Shown here one piece after another: positions 1 to 7,049 of a DNA stretch of 9,162 bases (position 1 is the stretch's first letter; every line of letters starts with the position of its first letter). The notes under the pieces were generated by a model. The model ran no database searches. It was not told the origin of the DNA and saw only the letters and a list, made by a program, of their open reading frames with translations. The DNA comes from Planctomycetales bacterium. Lineage in GTDB: Bacteria; Planctomycetota; Phycisphaerae; SM23-33. Made by a program: the position numbers and the translations under genes. The stretch lies in the NCBI GenBank assembly GCA_030673005.1, contig DAOVFI010000081.1:1-9162 (forward strand), given 5' to 3'.

Positions 1-121
1 CCTGATGAATTAAAACCGAATGTCGGGTGATTCCCTACCACATGTCGAAGACGAACATGTTTATAACTGAGTGGATAGCAATAAATGACATGAATGGCGA
101 TCTTAGGGAGACACGTTCGTT
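1..121. other. AT-rich leader; no complete gene
   Basis: No complete gene is supported here. The forward frame from base 1 stays open for nine codons (reading PDELKPNVG) and stops at 28-30, so the tail of an upstream gene could end here, but nine codons prove nothing. Two copies of the palindrome ACATGT lie at 40-45 and 55-60. AGGGAG at 105-110 is a plausible ribosome binding site for the acyltransferase starting at 122, although the 11-base spacing is long. I see no convincing promoter. Confidence 0.4.
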
Positions 122-634
122 ATGATTAGAAAGTTTATTAAAAAGATACTGCGACGGATAATTCTTGGCTCATCACGTTCTGAAATAGAGATGATGGCTG
201 AACGCATTGAAACATACAGGCAACTCGGGGCTAAGATCGGCAGAAATGTTCGATTAATCGGCAGGATCGACGGGTTAAATCCGCATCTTGTAACGATTGG
301 CGACAATTGTGTTATCGGAGCGAGTTCGGCATTACTTACACATTGTGCAATTCATGGCGCCCACCCGGTAGTTATTGAAGATGAAGTATGGATTGGGTTC
401 AATGCTTTAATTCTTCCCGGAGTTACAGTACACACCAGGAGTATTGTTGGCGCTGGTGCGGTTGTAACCAGGGATGTGCCGCCAGAAACGATTGTGGTCG
501 GTAATCCAGCGCGGGTATTACGTTCTCTTACAGATGAAGAGGTTGAAAGAATATCTCGGGAATTGCGTGAATTTGCTTCAATAGGAAAAGATCCCGACGG
601 ACCGCAAAGCCAAGAGAATGCTGATGAGCCTTGA
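122..634 (+). CDS. Hexapeptide-repeat (left-handed beta-helix) acyltransferase, 170 aa
   Basis: Likely a sugar O- or N-acetyltransferase using acetyl-CoA (or another acyl-CoA) in the cytoplasm, of the WbbJ/maltose-acetyltransferase-like LbH family. What is seen: a basic, possibly amphipathic N-terminus (residues 1-15), a helical stretch to about 35, then imperfect hexapeptide turns from about 40 to 127 (IGRNVRL, IGDNCVIGASS, IEDEVWIGFNALILPGV, VGAGAVVTRDV) and the characteristic ending VVGNPARVL at 125-133. His74 or His78 is the candidate catalytic histidine. A charged, probably flexible tail follows (134-170). Length fits the small, stand-alone members of the family. The start is the first ATG in frame, with AGGGAG 11 bases upstream. 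It is followed by an 84-base gap to the O-antigen ligase-like gene, so it may act on the same polymer. Base composition is clearly lower in GC than the genes from 2076 onward. The acceptor cannot be told from sequence. Confidence 0.9.
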   Translation: MIRKFIKKILRRIILGSSRSEIEMMAERIETYRQLGAKIGRNVRLIGRIDGLNPHLVTIGDNCVIGASSALLTHCAIHGAHPVVIEDEVWIGFNALILPGVTVHTRSIVGAGAVVTRDVPPETIVVGNPARVLRSLTDEEVERISRELREFASIGKDPDGPQSQENADEP

Positions 635-645
635 CAAAACGACGT

Positions 646-677
646 TTGAAAAGGCAATTGTCTGAATTCGTTATAAT
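646..677 (+). promoter_or_regulatory. Possible sigma70-like promoter for the O-antigen ligase/GT unit
   Basis: A perfect TATAAT lies at 672-677, 41 bases before the ATG at 719. The best upstream hexamer, TTGAAA at 646-651, is 20 bases away, longer than the usual 16-18, so the -35 assignment is weak. A consensus TTGACA at 631-636 overlaps the preceding stop codon but is too far away (35 bases) to pair with this -10. The leader to the ATG is AT-rich and has no recognisable Shine-Dalgarno sequence. Confidence 0.4.
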
Positions 678-718
678 GATCGGAATATGTTTGTATTTAT
701 TATCGCAAATAATTAATC

Positions 719-2092
719 ATGGCGATTAAAACGATATTATTTGTATTGTTCTTTGCTGTTTGCACCGGCGGGGCGCTGTTTGCTCCCATCCTGGGTGTGC
801 TCGGATACGTAGGTCATTACTGCATCGGGCCGGAGCGGCAGTGGTGGGCTGCGCCCATTCGAGGTTGGGGAATCCGATTTTCATACACGCTGGCGCTGCT
901 GACGGCAGTGGGTATCGTACTGAACTTGCGAAAACTCCGTTTCGGAAAATCAATCCTTTACGGTCAGGAGAAATTGCTCCTGCTGTTCCTGGGCATCGTC
1001 TGGCTGTCGGTGGCGATGGGTGAGACAACGGTCGGACGATACACGATAGTGGATCATCCTTCTATAAAGTTCACAAAGATAGTCATATTCGCGTTGATGC
1101 TGACGCATGTTGTTACGAACATGAAAGATTTAGACCGCCTGTTCTGGGTCTTGATTATCGGGGCGTTGATTCTCGGCCTTCAGGCGTATGATACGCCTCG
1201 GCGTGCGTTTACGAGCGGTCGGCTGGAATCCGTTGGAGGGCCGGACTTCCGGAATGCGAACACTTTAGGAGGGTACCTTGCCGCAATGCTTTTCCTGATA
1301 GGCGTTCAATTCTTCCGCAGCAAATGGAAAGGGAAGGCGATATGTCTTCTGGCCGGTGTATTTGCACTAAATGCGATTATTCTTACCCGCAGCCGGGGGG
1401 CAGTAGTGGGAATTTCCGCCGGAGCACTGGTTGCGCTGCTATTAGTGCCGAAAAGGCATCGCGTCAAGATCATCGTAGGGCTGATTATTGCCGGACTAGG
1501 CGGGCTTTACCTGACAGATCCACAGTTTAGAGAGCGCACGAGTACAATTGCGCGGCCCGAGGATGAACGGGACCGATCCTCTGCTGCACGGCTTGAGATA
1601 TGGTCGGCCTCGGTCAGGATGCTGAAGGATCGCCCATGGGGTGTTGGGGTCGGTAATTTTCACCAATCAATTGGACGATACGACCAGACACACGTTGGTC
1701 GAGATGCCCATAGTACTTACCTGCGATGCGCCACGGAACTGGGTTTGCCCGGAATCCTGCTCTTTGTCATTCTAATCGCTAATGCTGTGCATACGCTTAG
1801 GCGAATAATGAAACAGGCTCGAGAACTTCCTGAAAGAGATAGAGACCGTATCCTTTGGATGAGTTATGGACTTGCCACCGGTTTAGCAGCGTTGCTGGCG
1901 TATGGGATAACGGGCACTGTGATTTACATGGAAGGATTATGGTGGTTGCTGTTAATGCCTGTTTGCCTTCAGAGATCGCTGGAGAATCTCCAGGAGGATC
2001 TTTTGCCATCGAAGATGCCGTACGTGCGGCCTGTTAATGCGACTAAACGTAAGAAAGTTTCCAGGAGCCTGGCGGGTGAGCCGAAAGGATAA
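719..2092 (+). CDS. O-antigen ligase / polymerase-like (Wzy_C family) membrane protein, 457 aa
   Basis: A polytopic inner-membrane protein expected to polymerise lipid-linked repeat units or ligate a finished glycan to its acceptor on the outer face of the membrane. About 10-12 hydrophobic segments are visible, in two blocks (roughly residues 5-265 and 341-417), separated by a large polar loop (267-340), the family hallmark. Family-typical motifs are RSRGA (224-228, end of a membrane segment), RLEIW (291-295) and DRPWGVGVGNF (304-314) leading to HSTYLRCATELGLPG (331-345), resembling the usual dhP.fGvG.gnF...hn.yl...E.G..G pattern. The C-terminus (430-457) is basic and cytosolic-looking. The N-terminal layout, with a Pro/Trp-rich first periplasmic stretch, recalls exosortase-associated O-antigen ligases, but no exosortase or PEP-CTERM protein is in the window. 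Its end overlaps the next gene by 17 bases, which suggests co-translation. Polymerase versus ligase cannot be decided from sequence. Confidence 0.9.
   Translation: MAIKTILFVLFFAVCTGGALFAPILGVLGYVGHYCIGPERQWWAAPIRGWGIRFSYTLALLTAVGIVLNLRKLRFGKSILYGQEKLLLLFLGIVWLSVAMGETTVGRYTIVDHPSIKFTKIVIFALMLTHVVTNMKDLDRLFWVLIIGALILGLQAYDTPRRAFTSGRLESVGGPDFRNANTLGGYLAAMLFLIGVQFFRSKWKGKAICLLAGVFALNAIILTRSRGAVVGISAGALVALLLVPKRHRVKIIVGLIIAGLGGLYLTDPQFRERTSTIARPEDERDRSSAARLEIWSASVRMLKDRPWGVGVGNFHQSIGRYDQTHVGRDAHSTYLRCATELGLPGILLFVILIANAVHTLRRIMKQARELPERDRDRILWMSYGLATGLAALLAYGITGTVIYMEGLWWLLLMPVCLQRSLENLQEDLLPSKMPYVRPVNATKRKKVSRSLAGEPKG
2063..2067 (+). promoter_or_regulatory. Shine-Dalgarno AGGAG setting a GTG start at 2076
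   Basis: AGGAG lies inside the end of the O-antigen ligase-like gene, eight bases before GTG at 2076. It favours 2076 over the in-frame ATG at 2037, which has no such motif and would overlap the upstream gene by 56 bases. Residues encoded between the two starts are basic and lie outside the glycosyltransferase fold. Confidence 0.7.
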
Positions 2093-3191
2093 CAGGTGCA
2101 TCCACGTTCTTCACGTCGTTCCAGGTTTGGGGCCTGGCGGGATGGAACTGGCGATGGCGCGGGTGATTACCGCGCTGACCGGACCGGAGATGCGTCACTC
2201 CATCGCCTGTCTCAAGGGCGAGGCCGAGATCGCGACTCACCTGCCGGACGAGACCGGCATCCACTGTTTTCATTCCCGCCCGAACGAGCCGCAACTGCCC
2301 GCCCGGCTGGGGCGGTTGATTCGCCAAATTCGCCCTACGGTCATTCACGCCCGCAACTGGGGCGCCTGGCCGGACGTAACCGTCGGCAGGCTGCTCGCCT
2401 GGCCGATCGTGCCGCTTATCTACAGTTTCCACGGCCTGGGAAGGGCCGGATACATGCCACTGCGACGACGACTGGCCTCGCGCATCCTGGTCAAAATGAC
2501 GACGCATCTTTTCACGGTCAGCGAGCAGTCCAGGCGGATGCTCGTAGCCCACTGGAGCTGGCCCGACGGGAAAGTCGGCGTCATTCCCAACGGCGTTGAT
2601 ACAGTCCTTTACACGCCCGGCCGTGCGAGACGGGCGAGAAAACGCCTGGTCGTCGGGACAGTCGGCAATCTCAGGCCCGTCAAAAACCACGCCCTGCTGA
2701 TCCGCTCGGCGGCGAATCTGGTCGCCAGAAGCGTCAACCTGGAAATCCGAATCGCCGGCGAAGGCGACGAAAGGACAAGCCTGGAAGAACTGGCCGGCTC
2801 GCTCGGTTTCGCAAATCGCGTGCACCTGATCGGATACGCCGAAGACATACCCGCCTTCCTGCGGAAACTTGACATCTTTGTTCTTTCCAGCGACAGCGAA
2901 CAGCATCCCAATGCGCTCATCGAGGCGATGTCCAGCGGCCTGCCGTGTGTCGCGACGCGAGTCGGCAGCGTGGACGAAGTTCTGGATTCAGGCCGATGCG
3001 GTCGGATCGTGGAGCCGGGCGACCTTAATGGTCTGTCCGACGCGATTATGGATTTGGCGGGAGATCGGGAATTGCGGAGCAGACTCGCCTCGGCGGGGCG
3101 CGAACAGGTTTGTGAAAAATACAGCCTGGAGCGTATGATCCCGGCCTACAGCGAAATGTACGAACGATTGTCGATCGTGAGGACGCATTGA
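2076..3191 (+). CDS. Glycosyltransferase family 4 (GT-B fold), 371 aa from GTG
   Basis: Retaining GT4-type glycosyltransferase that moves a sugar from a nucleotide donor to a growing lipid-linked glycan at the cytoplasmic face of the membrane. Numbered from GTG 2076, the N-terminal Rossmann domain opens with IHVLHVVPGLGPGGMEL (residues 9-25), whose Gly-rich GPGGME loop is typical. HARNW (91-95) and FTVSE (146-150) follow. The hinge carries VIPNGVD (169-175). The C-terminal donor domain has VGTVGNLRPVKN (193-204, with the phosphate-binding Lys203) and the family E-x7-E motif EQHPNALIE (275-283). The opening and the VGTVGNLRPVKN block resemble Stp2-type transferases of exosortase loci (TIGR03088), which is only suggestive. 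Length is normal. An upstream ATG at 2037 would add 13 residues; the GTG is preferred because of AGGAG at 2063-2067. It overlaps the preceding gene by 17 bases and the next by 4. Donor and acceptor are unknown. Confidence 0.92.
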   Translation: MSRKDNRCIHVLHVVPGLGPGGMELAMARVITALTGPEMRHSIACLKGEAEIATHLPDETGIHCFHSRPNEPQLPARLGRLIRQIRPTVIHARNWGAWPDVTVGRLLAWPIVPLIYSFHGLGRAGYMPLRRRLASRILVKMTTHLFTVSEQSRRMLVAHWSWPDGKVGVIPNGVDTVLYTPGRARRARKRLVVGTVGNLRPVKNHALLIRSAANLVARSVNLEIRIAGEGDERTSLEELAGSLGFANRVHLIGYAEDIPAFLRKLDIFVLSSDSEQHPNALIEAMSSGLPCVATRVGSVDEVLDSGRCGRIVEPGDLNGLSDAIMDLAGDRELRSRLASAGREQVCEKYSLERMIPAYSEMYERLSIVRTH

Positions 3192-4363
3192 AGGTATTGT
3201 CCTTTTCATATTGTTTTCCCAGCAGCGTCAATCCGACGTGGGGTGTTTTTGTGCTTCAGCGGCTGGCTGCCCTTTCGCGGATGGTGGATCTTGAGGTCGT
3301 CTCACCGGTTCCGGTGTTTCCTCTCTGGAGCCGATGGCGGAGCGGTCTGCCCGAACCGGTCGAGGAAATGTCCGGCCTGACAGTCCGCCATCCGCGATTT
3401 TTCTACTTTCCGGGCGTCCTGAAAGCACAGGATGGGCGATTCTATGCGCGTGGAATTCGGCGATGGCTGGCGGAGTTCTGCCGAAAATGGCGCCCCGACC
3501 TGCTCGACGCCCATTTCGTCTGGCCTGACGGCGTGGGCGTGGGCCGACTGGCCGGGAGACTGGGCGTCCCGTACGTCATTACACTGCGAGGCTGGATATA
3601 TCCCTGTCTGGAAAACCGGTCTATGCGCCGCCAGTGCACCGAGGCCCTGCGCAATGCAGCCGCGGTCATCAGCGTCAGCACGCCCATGGCCGAGGTCGCC
3701 CGCGAACTGGGCGTTTCGCCGGACAGGCTGCACGTAATTCCCAACGGCGTGGACACCGAGATGTTCCGGCCCGGCGACAAATCGTCGGCCCGTCGGCAAC
3801 TGGGCCTTCCGGACGACGGCAGGCTTATCGTCTCCGTCGCTCACCTGGGACCTAGAAAGGGACACAGCCAGACCGTCCGCGCACTGTCGGCTTTGCCCGA
3901 AGACGTCCGGCTGGTGATCGTCGGAAGCGACGCCGCCGCCGGTAAGGGCGAGCGGGCGCTGCGAGAACTCATCAACGGGCTTGGACTGGCCGAAAGGGTT
4001 ATCCTGGCGGGACGACAGCCTTACGAAAGGGTTCCGCTTTATTTCAACGCAGCCGACGTAAGCGTCCTTGCTTCATATAGAGAGGGTTGTCCGAACGTCG
4101 TGCTGGAGAGTCTCGCTGCCGGCGTACCGGTGGTCGCCACGCGGGTCGGAGCGGTGTCCGAGATGCTCTCGACGCCGGATGAGGGGCGGATCGTCCCTCC
4201 GCGCGACGCGGACGCACTGGCCGGGGCGATTGGAGAAGTGCTCGAATCGCAATGGAGCAGCGAGGCGCTCGCAAACGCCGATGCAGTTAAATCCTGGAAT
4301 GACGTAGCCGGGGAATGTCATAATGTATTTGTGCGTGTCCGGAACGGTTACCAGGGATTTTAA
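3188..4363 (+). CDS. Glycosyltransferase family 4 (GT-B fold), 391 aa from TTG
   Basis: A second GT4-type glycosyltransferase, clearly different from its neighbour and so probably adding another residue of the repeat unit. The N-terminus, MKVLSFSYCFPS followed by WGVFVLQRLAAL (18-29), is typical of GT4 enzymes that begin with a short beta strand. LDAHFVWPDG (106-115) belongs to the acceptor domain, then VISVSTPMAEVA (160-171), VIPNGVD (183-189), VSVAHLGPRKGH (215-226, donor-phosphate Arg223/Lys224) and the E-x7-E motif EGCPNVVLE (299-307). The C-terminal helix closing the fold runs to the end. The start is TTG at 3188-3190, overlapping the preceding TGA (TTGA), with TGAGGA at 3178-3183 only four bases upstream. 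This overlap implies translational coupling to the upstream glycosyltransferase. No truncation is seen. The sugar transferred cannot be inferred. Confidence 0.92.
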   Translation: MKVLSFSYCFPSSVNPTWGVFVLQRLAALSRMVDLEVVSPVPVFPLWSRWRSGLPEPVEEMSGLTVRHPRFFYFPGVLKAQDGRFYARGIRRWLAEFCRKWRPDLLDAHFVWPDGVGVGRLAGRLGVPYVITLRGWIYPCLENRSMRRQCTEALRNAAAVISVSTPMAEVARELGVSPDRLHVIPNGVDTEMFRPGDKSSARRQLGLPDDGRLIVSVAHLGPRKGHSQTVRALSALPEDVRLVIVGSDAAAGKGERALRELINGLGLAERVILAGRQPYERVPLYFNAADVSVLASYREGCPNVVLESLAAGVPVVATRVGAVSEMLSTPDEGRIVPPRDADALAGAIGEVLESQWSSEALANADAVKSWNDVAGECHNVFVRVRNGYQGF

Positions 4364-4370
4364 GATTATA

Positions 4371-4400
4371 TTGATTGAAACAAAGGAAAAACCTTATAAT
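4371..4400 (+). promoter_or_regulatory. Sigma70-like promoter ahead of the ATP-grasp/deacetylase unit
   Basis: TTGATT (4371-4376) and a perfect TATAAT (4395-4400) are separated by 18 bases, a near-consensus housekeeping promoter in the 93-base gap between the second glycosyltransferase and the first ATP-grasp gene. The expected start would lie near 4407, giving a leader of about 50 bases. This gap is markedly AT-richer than the coding sequence on both sides. It suggests that the ATP-grasp pair and deacetylase can be transcribed apart from the glycosyltransferases. Confidence 0.6.
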
Positions 4401-4456
4401 CCTTATAAACCTGCTTTGCCCGGTTTCCTCTGGTCGGAAGAGAGCCTGAAGACGTT

Positions 4457-5812
4457 ATGAAGTTGTTAAAACCCCCGAGAAACGGTTTGGTAAATTCCTG
4501 TCCGCGTTCGCATCGCGTACTGGCGCTCTGTGGCGATACGCAGATGGGGTTATGGATGGTGCGCAGCCTGGGTCGGGCGGGGCTTAAGGTTTTTACGGTT
4601 TGCAGGAGTATGGGTCTCCTGGCAGTTCACAGCCGGTACTCTGCCGGCGCGTGGGCGCTTAATATAAATCCGCGGGAACCCCGCTTCGTGGATGAGATCG
4701 AGAAACTGGCCCGGGAGCTGGATGTCGGCTCGATTATGACTGTCGCCGAGGAGTACCATCTGGTCCTGATCCGATCCCGCGACCGGTTTGAACCGGACAT
4801 TCACATCTTCAGCCCGTCGTCGGAATCTTTCGCGAAAGCGACGGACAAGAATTACGTCCATTCGCTGTGTCGTCGCCTTGGGATTCCCGTCGCCAGCGGT
4901 ACTATCCTGGACAGGTTCATGAACGACCGGGACGGTTTCGGCATGAAGTTCCCGATGGTGCTGCGTACGCGTAAGAAACTCGTCGCCGGCGGCGCTACGA
5001 CCGCTCCGTGGAAGGCCGCTTACGCCGGTAACGAGCAGGAGTTGTCGCGCCTTTATAGCGAAGTGCGGGGCATGGCGGATAATGTTCTCGTTCAGGAATG
5101 TCATCCCGGCGTGGACGACAGCGTTCAGGTCCTGATGCATGACGGCGAGGCTTTCATGGCCGGCGAATATGTCGGCGAGCATCACATGCCCCTGGCCGGC
5201 GGGGCTACGGTGCAGCGCGTAACCTGCCGGAACGAAGGACTGATCGATGACGCCGTAAGGTTGCTGAAGGCCATTGGGTGGGAAGGCATCGCAGGCGTGC
5301 AGTTTCATTACGATCCGATGACCGGAAAGTACATTTTCCTCGAGATCAATCCCCGATTCATCGGCGGGCTTCCGACGGTGATAAAGGCCGGTTTCGATGC
5401 GCCGCTGCTGCTCTGGCAGAGCCGTTTCGAGCCGCACCGCATGAGGCGCAGCGCCTATCAGGTCGGAGTAAGGACCAGGCTGCTCGGGGGGGACGCCAAT
5501 TGGGTCCTCGGCATGATCGGCGGGGACCGGTTGCCGCCGGGGCAGAAGCGCCTGGGCAAACTGTCGGCTGCGGCCCGATTCCTCTGGAACTTCGGACCCT
5601 GGACCAAAGACGACGTCTTTGCCGTCGAGGACATCAAACCCTATATGGTCGATATGGCCCATATGATAAAGCGGCTTGGGCTGGGCCTTTACGCCGCCGT
5701 CGGGAACCACAAGAACGGCTCGAAGCGCAGAAAATCGACACGGCGGATAACGCGGCGAACCGGGATAACCAATGCAAACGATACGAATACCACGAGTGAA
5801 ATCCGCCGGTAA
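4457..5812 (+). CDS. ATP-grasp ligase, copy 1 of a tandem pair, 451 aa
   Basis: A predicted ATP-dependent carboxylate ligase of the ATP-grasp superfamily (COG3919-like), which would activate a carboxylate as acyl-phosphate and join it to an amine or similar nucleophile. In order: a Rossmann-like pre-ATP-grasp domain with ALCGDTQMGLWMVRSLGR (23-40) and HSRYSAG (58-64); FAKATDKNYVH (125-135); the nucleotide-binding strand FPMVLRT (165-171), where an Arg stands at the place often held by Lys; the hinge LVQECHPGVDD (211-221); WEGIAGVQFHYD (275-286); and the metal-ligand motif FLEINPRFIGGLP (294-306), with Glu296 and Asn298. Residues beyond about 417 form a Lys/Arg-rich tail not shared with the paralogue, partly encoded in the overlap with the next gene. 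No signal peptide, so it should be cytoplasmic. The start is ATG 4457 with only a weak GAAG upstream, but it gives the same register as the paralogue. Substrate unknown. Confidence 0.88.
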   Translation: MKLLKPPRNGLVNSCPRSHRVLALCGDTQMGLWMVRSLGRAGLKVFTVCRSMGLLAVHSRYSAGAWALNINPREPRFVDEIEKLARELDVGSIMTVAEEYHLVLIRSRDRFEPDIHIFSPSSESFAKATDKNYVHSLCRRLGIPVASGTILDRFMNDRDGFGMKFPMVLRTRKKLVAGGATTAPWKAAYAGNEQELSRLYSEVRGMADNVLVQECHPGVDDSVQVLMHDGEAFMAGEYVGEHHMPLAGGATVQRVTCRNEGLIDDAVRLLKAIGWEGIAGVQFHYDPMTGKYIFLEINPRFIGGLPTVIKAGFDAPLLLWQSRFEPHRMRRSAYQVGVRTRLLGGDANWVLGMIGGDRLPPGQKRLGKLSAAARFLWNFGPWTKDDVFAVEDIKPYMVDMAHMIKRLGLGLYAAVGNHKNGSKRRKSTRRITRRTGITNANDTNTTSEIRR

Positions 5813-7049
5813 CGCGTCGCGTTCGCGCCGCGTGCTGGCGATCTGCGGCGATACGCAGGTCGGTCTGTGGATGGTTCGCAGTCTTGGTCGGGGCGGGCTT
5901 AAGGTTTTCTCCGTTTGCAGGAGCGGGCGCGGTCTGGCCGCTCACAGCCGATACTCCGCCGGCGCATGGGCGCTGCCAATGAACGCGTCGGACCCGCGAT
6001 TCGCAGACGAGATTGATGCGCTCGCGCGACGTCTGGACGTCGGCTCGATAATGACAATCGCCGAGGCCTATCACATGGCCCTGATCCGCTGCCGGGACAG
6101 GTTCGAGCCGGACATTCACGTCTTCAGCCCGTCGGCGGACTGTTTCGCAAAGGCCACCGACAAGGATTACATGCACGCGCTGTGCCGGCGCCTGGGCGTT
6201 TCGGTCGCGCGAGGCACGACGCTCGATAAACTCCAGGACGGGCAGGGCGAATTCGACCTTCAGTTCCCGCTCGTACTCCGCACGAGCAGGCAGAATAATC
6301 CTGACGGGGTCGCCGGCGCGCCGTGGAAGGCAGCCTATGCCGAAGACCGACAGAAACTACAGGGCCTCTACGACCAGGTCCGGGAGATCGCCGGAAACGT
6401 CCTCGTCCAGGAATACCATCCGGGCGTGGAGGATCACGTCCAGATACTCATGCACGGCGGCGAGGCGTTCATGGTCGGCGACTACATCGGTGAGCATCAC
6501 ATGCCGCTTGCCGGCGGCGTTACCGTCCAGCGAATATCCTGCCGCCACGAAAGCCTGATTGACGACGCCGTCAGGCTTCTGAAGGCCATTGGATGGGAGG
6601 GCATCGCCGGCGTTCAGTTCCATTACGACCCCCAGACCGACGAGTACATCTTCCTGGAGATCAACCCCCGCTTCATCGGCGGTCTGCCGACTGTAATCAT
6701 GGCCGGGTTCGACGCGCCTTTCCTGCTCTGGCAGAGCCGGTTCGAGCCGGAAAAGATGCGGCGAGGCGCGTATCAGGTCGGCACGAGGACGCGAATCTTC
6801 GGCGGGGACGCCAACTGGATGCTCGGTATGATCCGAGGCGACCAGCTGCCGCCCGGACAGAAACGCCTGGGTAAACTTTCGGCCATGTCAAAGTTCCTGT
6901 GGAACTCAGGCCCCTGGACCAAAGACGACGTCTTTACACTTTGTGACATCAAGCCGTTTTTCATTGACTTTATGCAGATGGTCAGGAACCTGGGGGCGAA
7001 ATCTTTCGACATCATCGGCAATCCCGACTCGCAGGAGAAGCCGCGGTGA
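5772..7049 (+). CDS. ATP-grasp ligase, copy 2 of a tandem pair, 425 aa
   Basis: Close paralogue of the preceding gene: residues 21-400 align without any gap and are about 70-75% identical by hand count. The same signatures occur at the same positions: AICGDTQVGLWMVRSLGR (23-40), HSRYSAG (58-64), FPLVLRT (165-171), LVQEYHPGVED (211-221), VQFHYD (281-286) and FLEINPRFIGGLP (294-306) with Glu296 and Asn298. All recognisable ATP-grasp residues are kept, so both copies look active. The copies differ most at residues 152-164 and 172-182 and near the C-terminus, so substrate or partner may have diverged. ATG 5772 overlaps the upstream gene by 41 bases with a weak GGGAT upstream; an in-frame GTG at 5796 is possible, but 5772 keeps residue-for-residue register with copy 1. 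The end overlaps the deacetylase start by 4 bases. Predicted cytoplasmic. Confidence 0.88.
   Translation: MQTIRIPRVKSAGNASRSRRVLAICGDTQVGLWMVRSLGRGGLKVFSVCRSGRGLAAHSRYSAGAWALPMNASDPRFADEIDALARRLDVGSIMTIAEAYHMALIRCRDRFEPDIHVFSPSADCFAKATDKDYMHALCRRLGVSVARGTTLDKLQDGQGEFDLQFPLVLRTSRQNNPDGVAGAPWKAAYAEDRQKLQGLYDQVREIAGNVLVQEYHPGVEDHVQILMHGGEAFMVGDYIGEHHMPLAGGVTVQRISCRHESLIDDAVRLLKAIGWEGIAGVQFHYDPQTDEYIFLEINPRFIGGLPTVIMAGFDAPFLLWQSRFEPEKMRRGAYQVGTRTRIFGGDANWMLGMIRGDQLPPGQKRLGKLSAMSKFLWNSGPWTKDDVFTLCDIKPFFIDFMQMVRNLGAKSFDIIGNPDSQEKPR
7033..7037 (+). promoter_or_regulatory. Shine-Dalgarno AGGAG setting the GTG start at 7046
   Basis: AGGAG sits eight bases before GTG 7046, inside the last codons of the second ATP-grasp gene. 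GTG overlaps that gene's TGA as GTGA, so translational coupling is likely. Confidence 0.75.

Noticed and set aside
40..60. Two ACATGT palindromes as an operator
   Set aside because: Six-base palindromes 15 bases apart are too short and too common to support a regulatory call without more copies.
2096..2599. 167-codon forward frame inside the first glycosyltransferase
   Set aside because: Out-of-frame shadow; the product is Arg/Gly/Pro-rich and low in complexity, as expected from shifted GC-rich codons.
2043..2906. 287-codon open frame on the minus strand
   Set aside because: Antisense to the first GT4 glycosyltransferase, whose motifs are unambiguous; the antisense product looks like nothing I know.
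4550..5710. 386-codon open frame on the minus strand
   Set aside because: It lies antisense to the first ATP-grasp gene, which has clear motifs and a close paralogue. The minus-strand translation has no recognisable domain; long antisense frames are common in GC-rich coding DNA.
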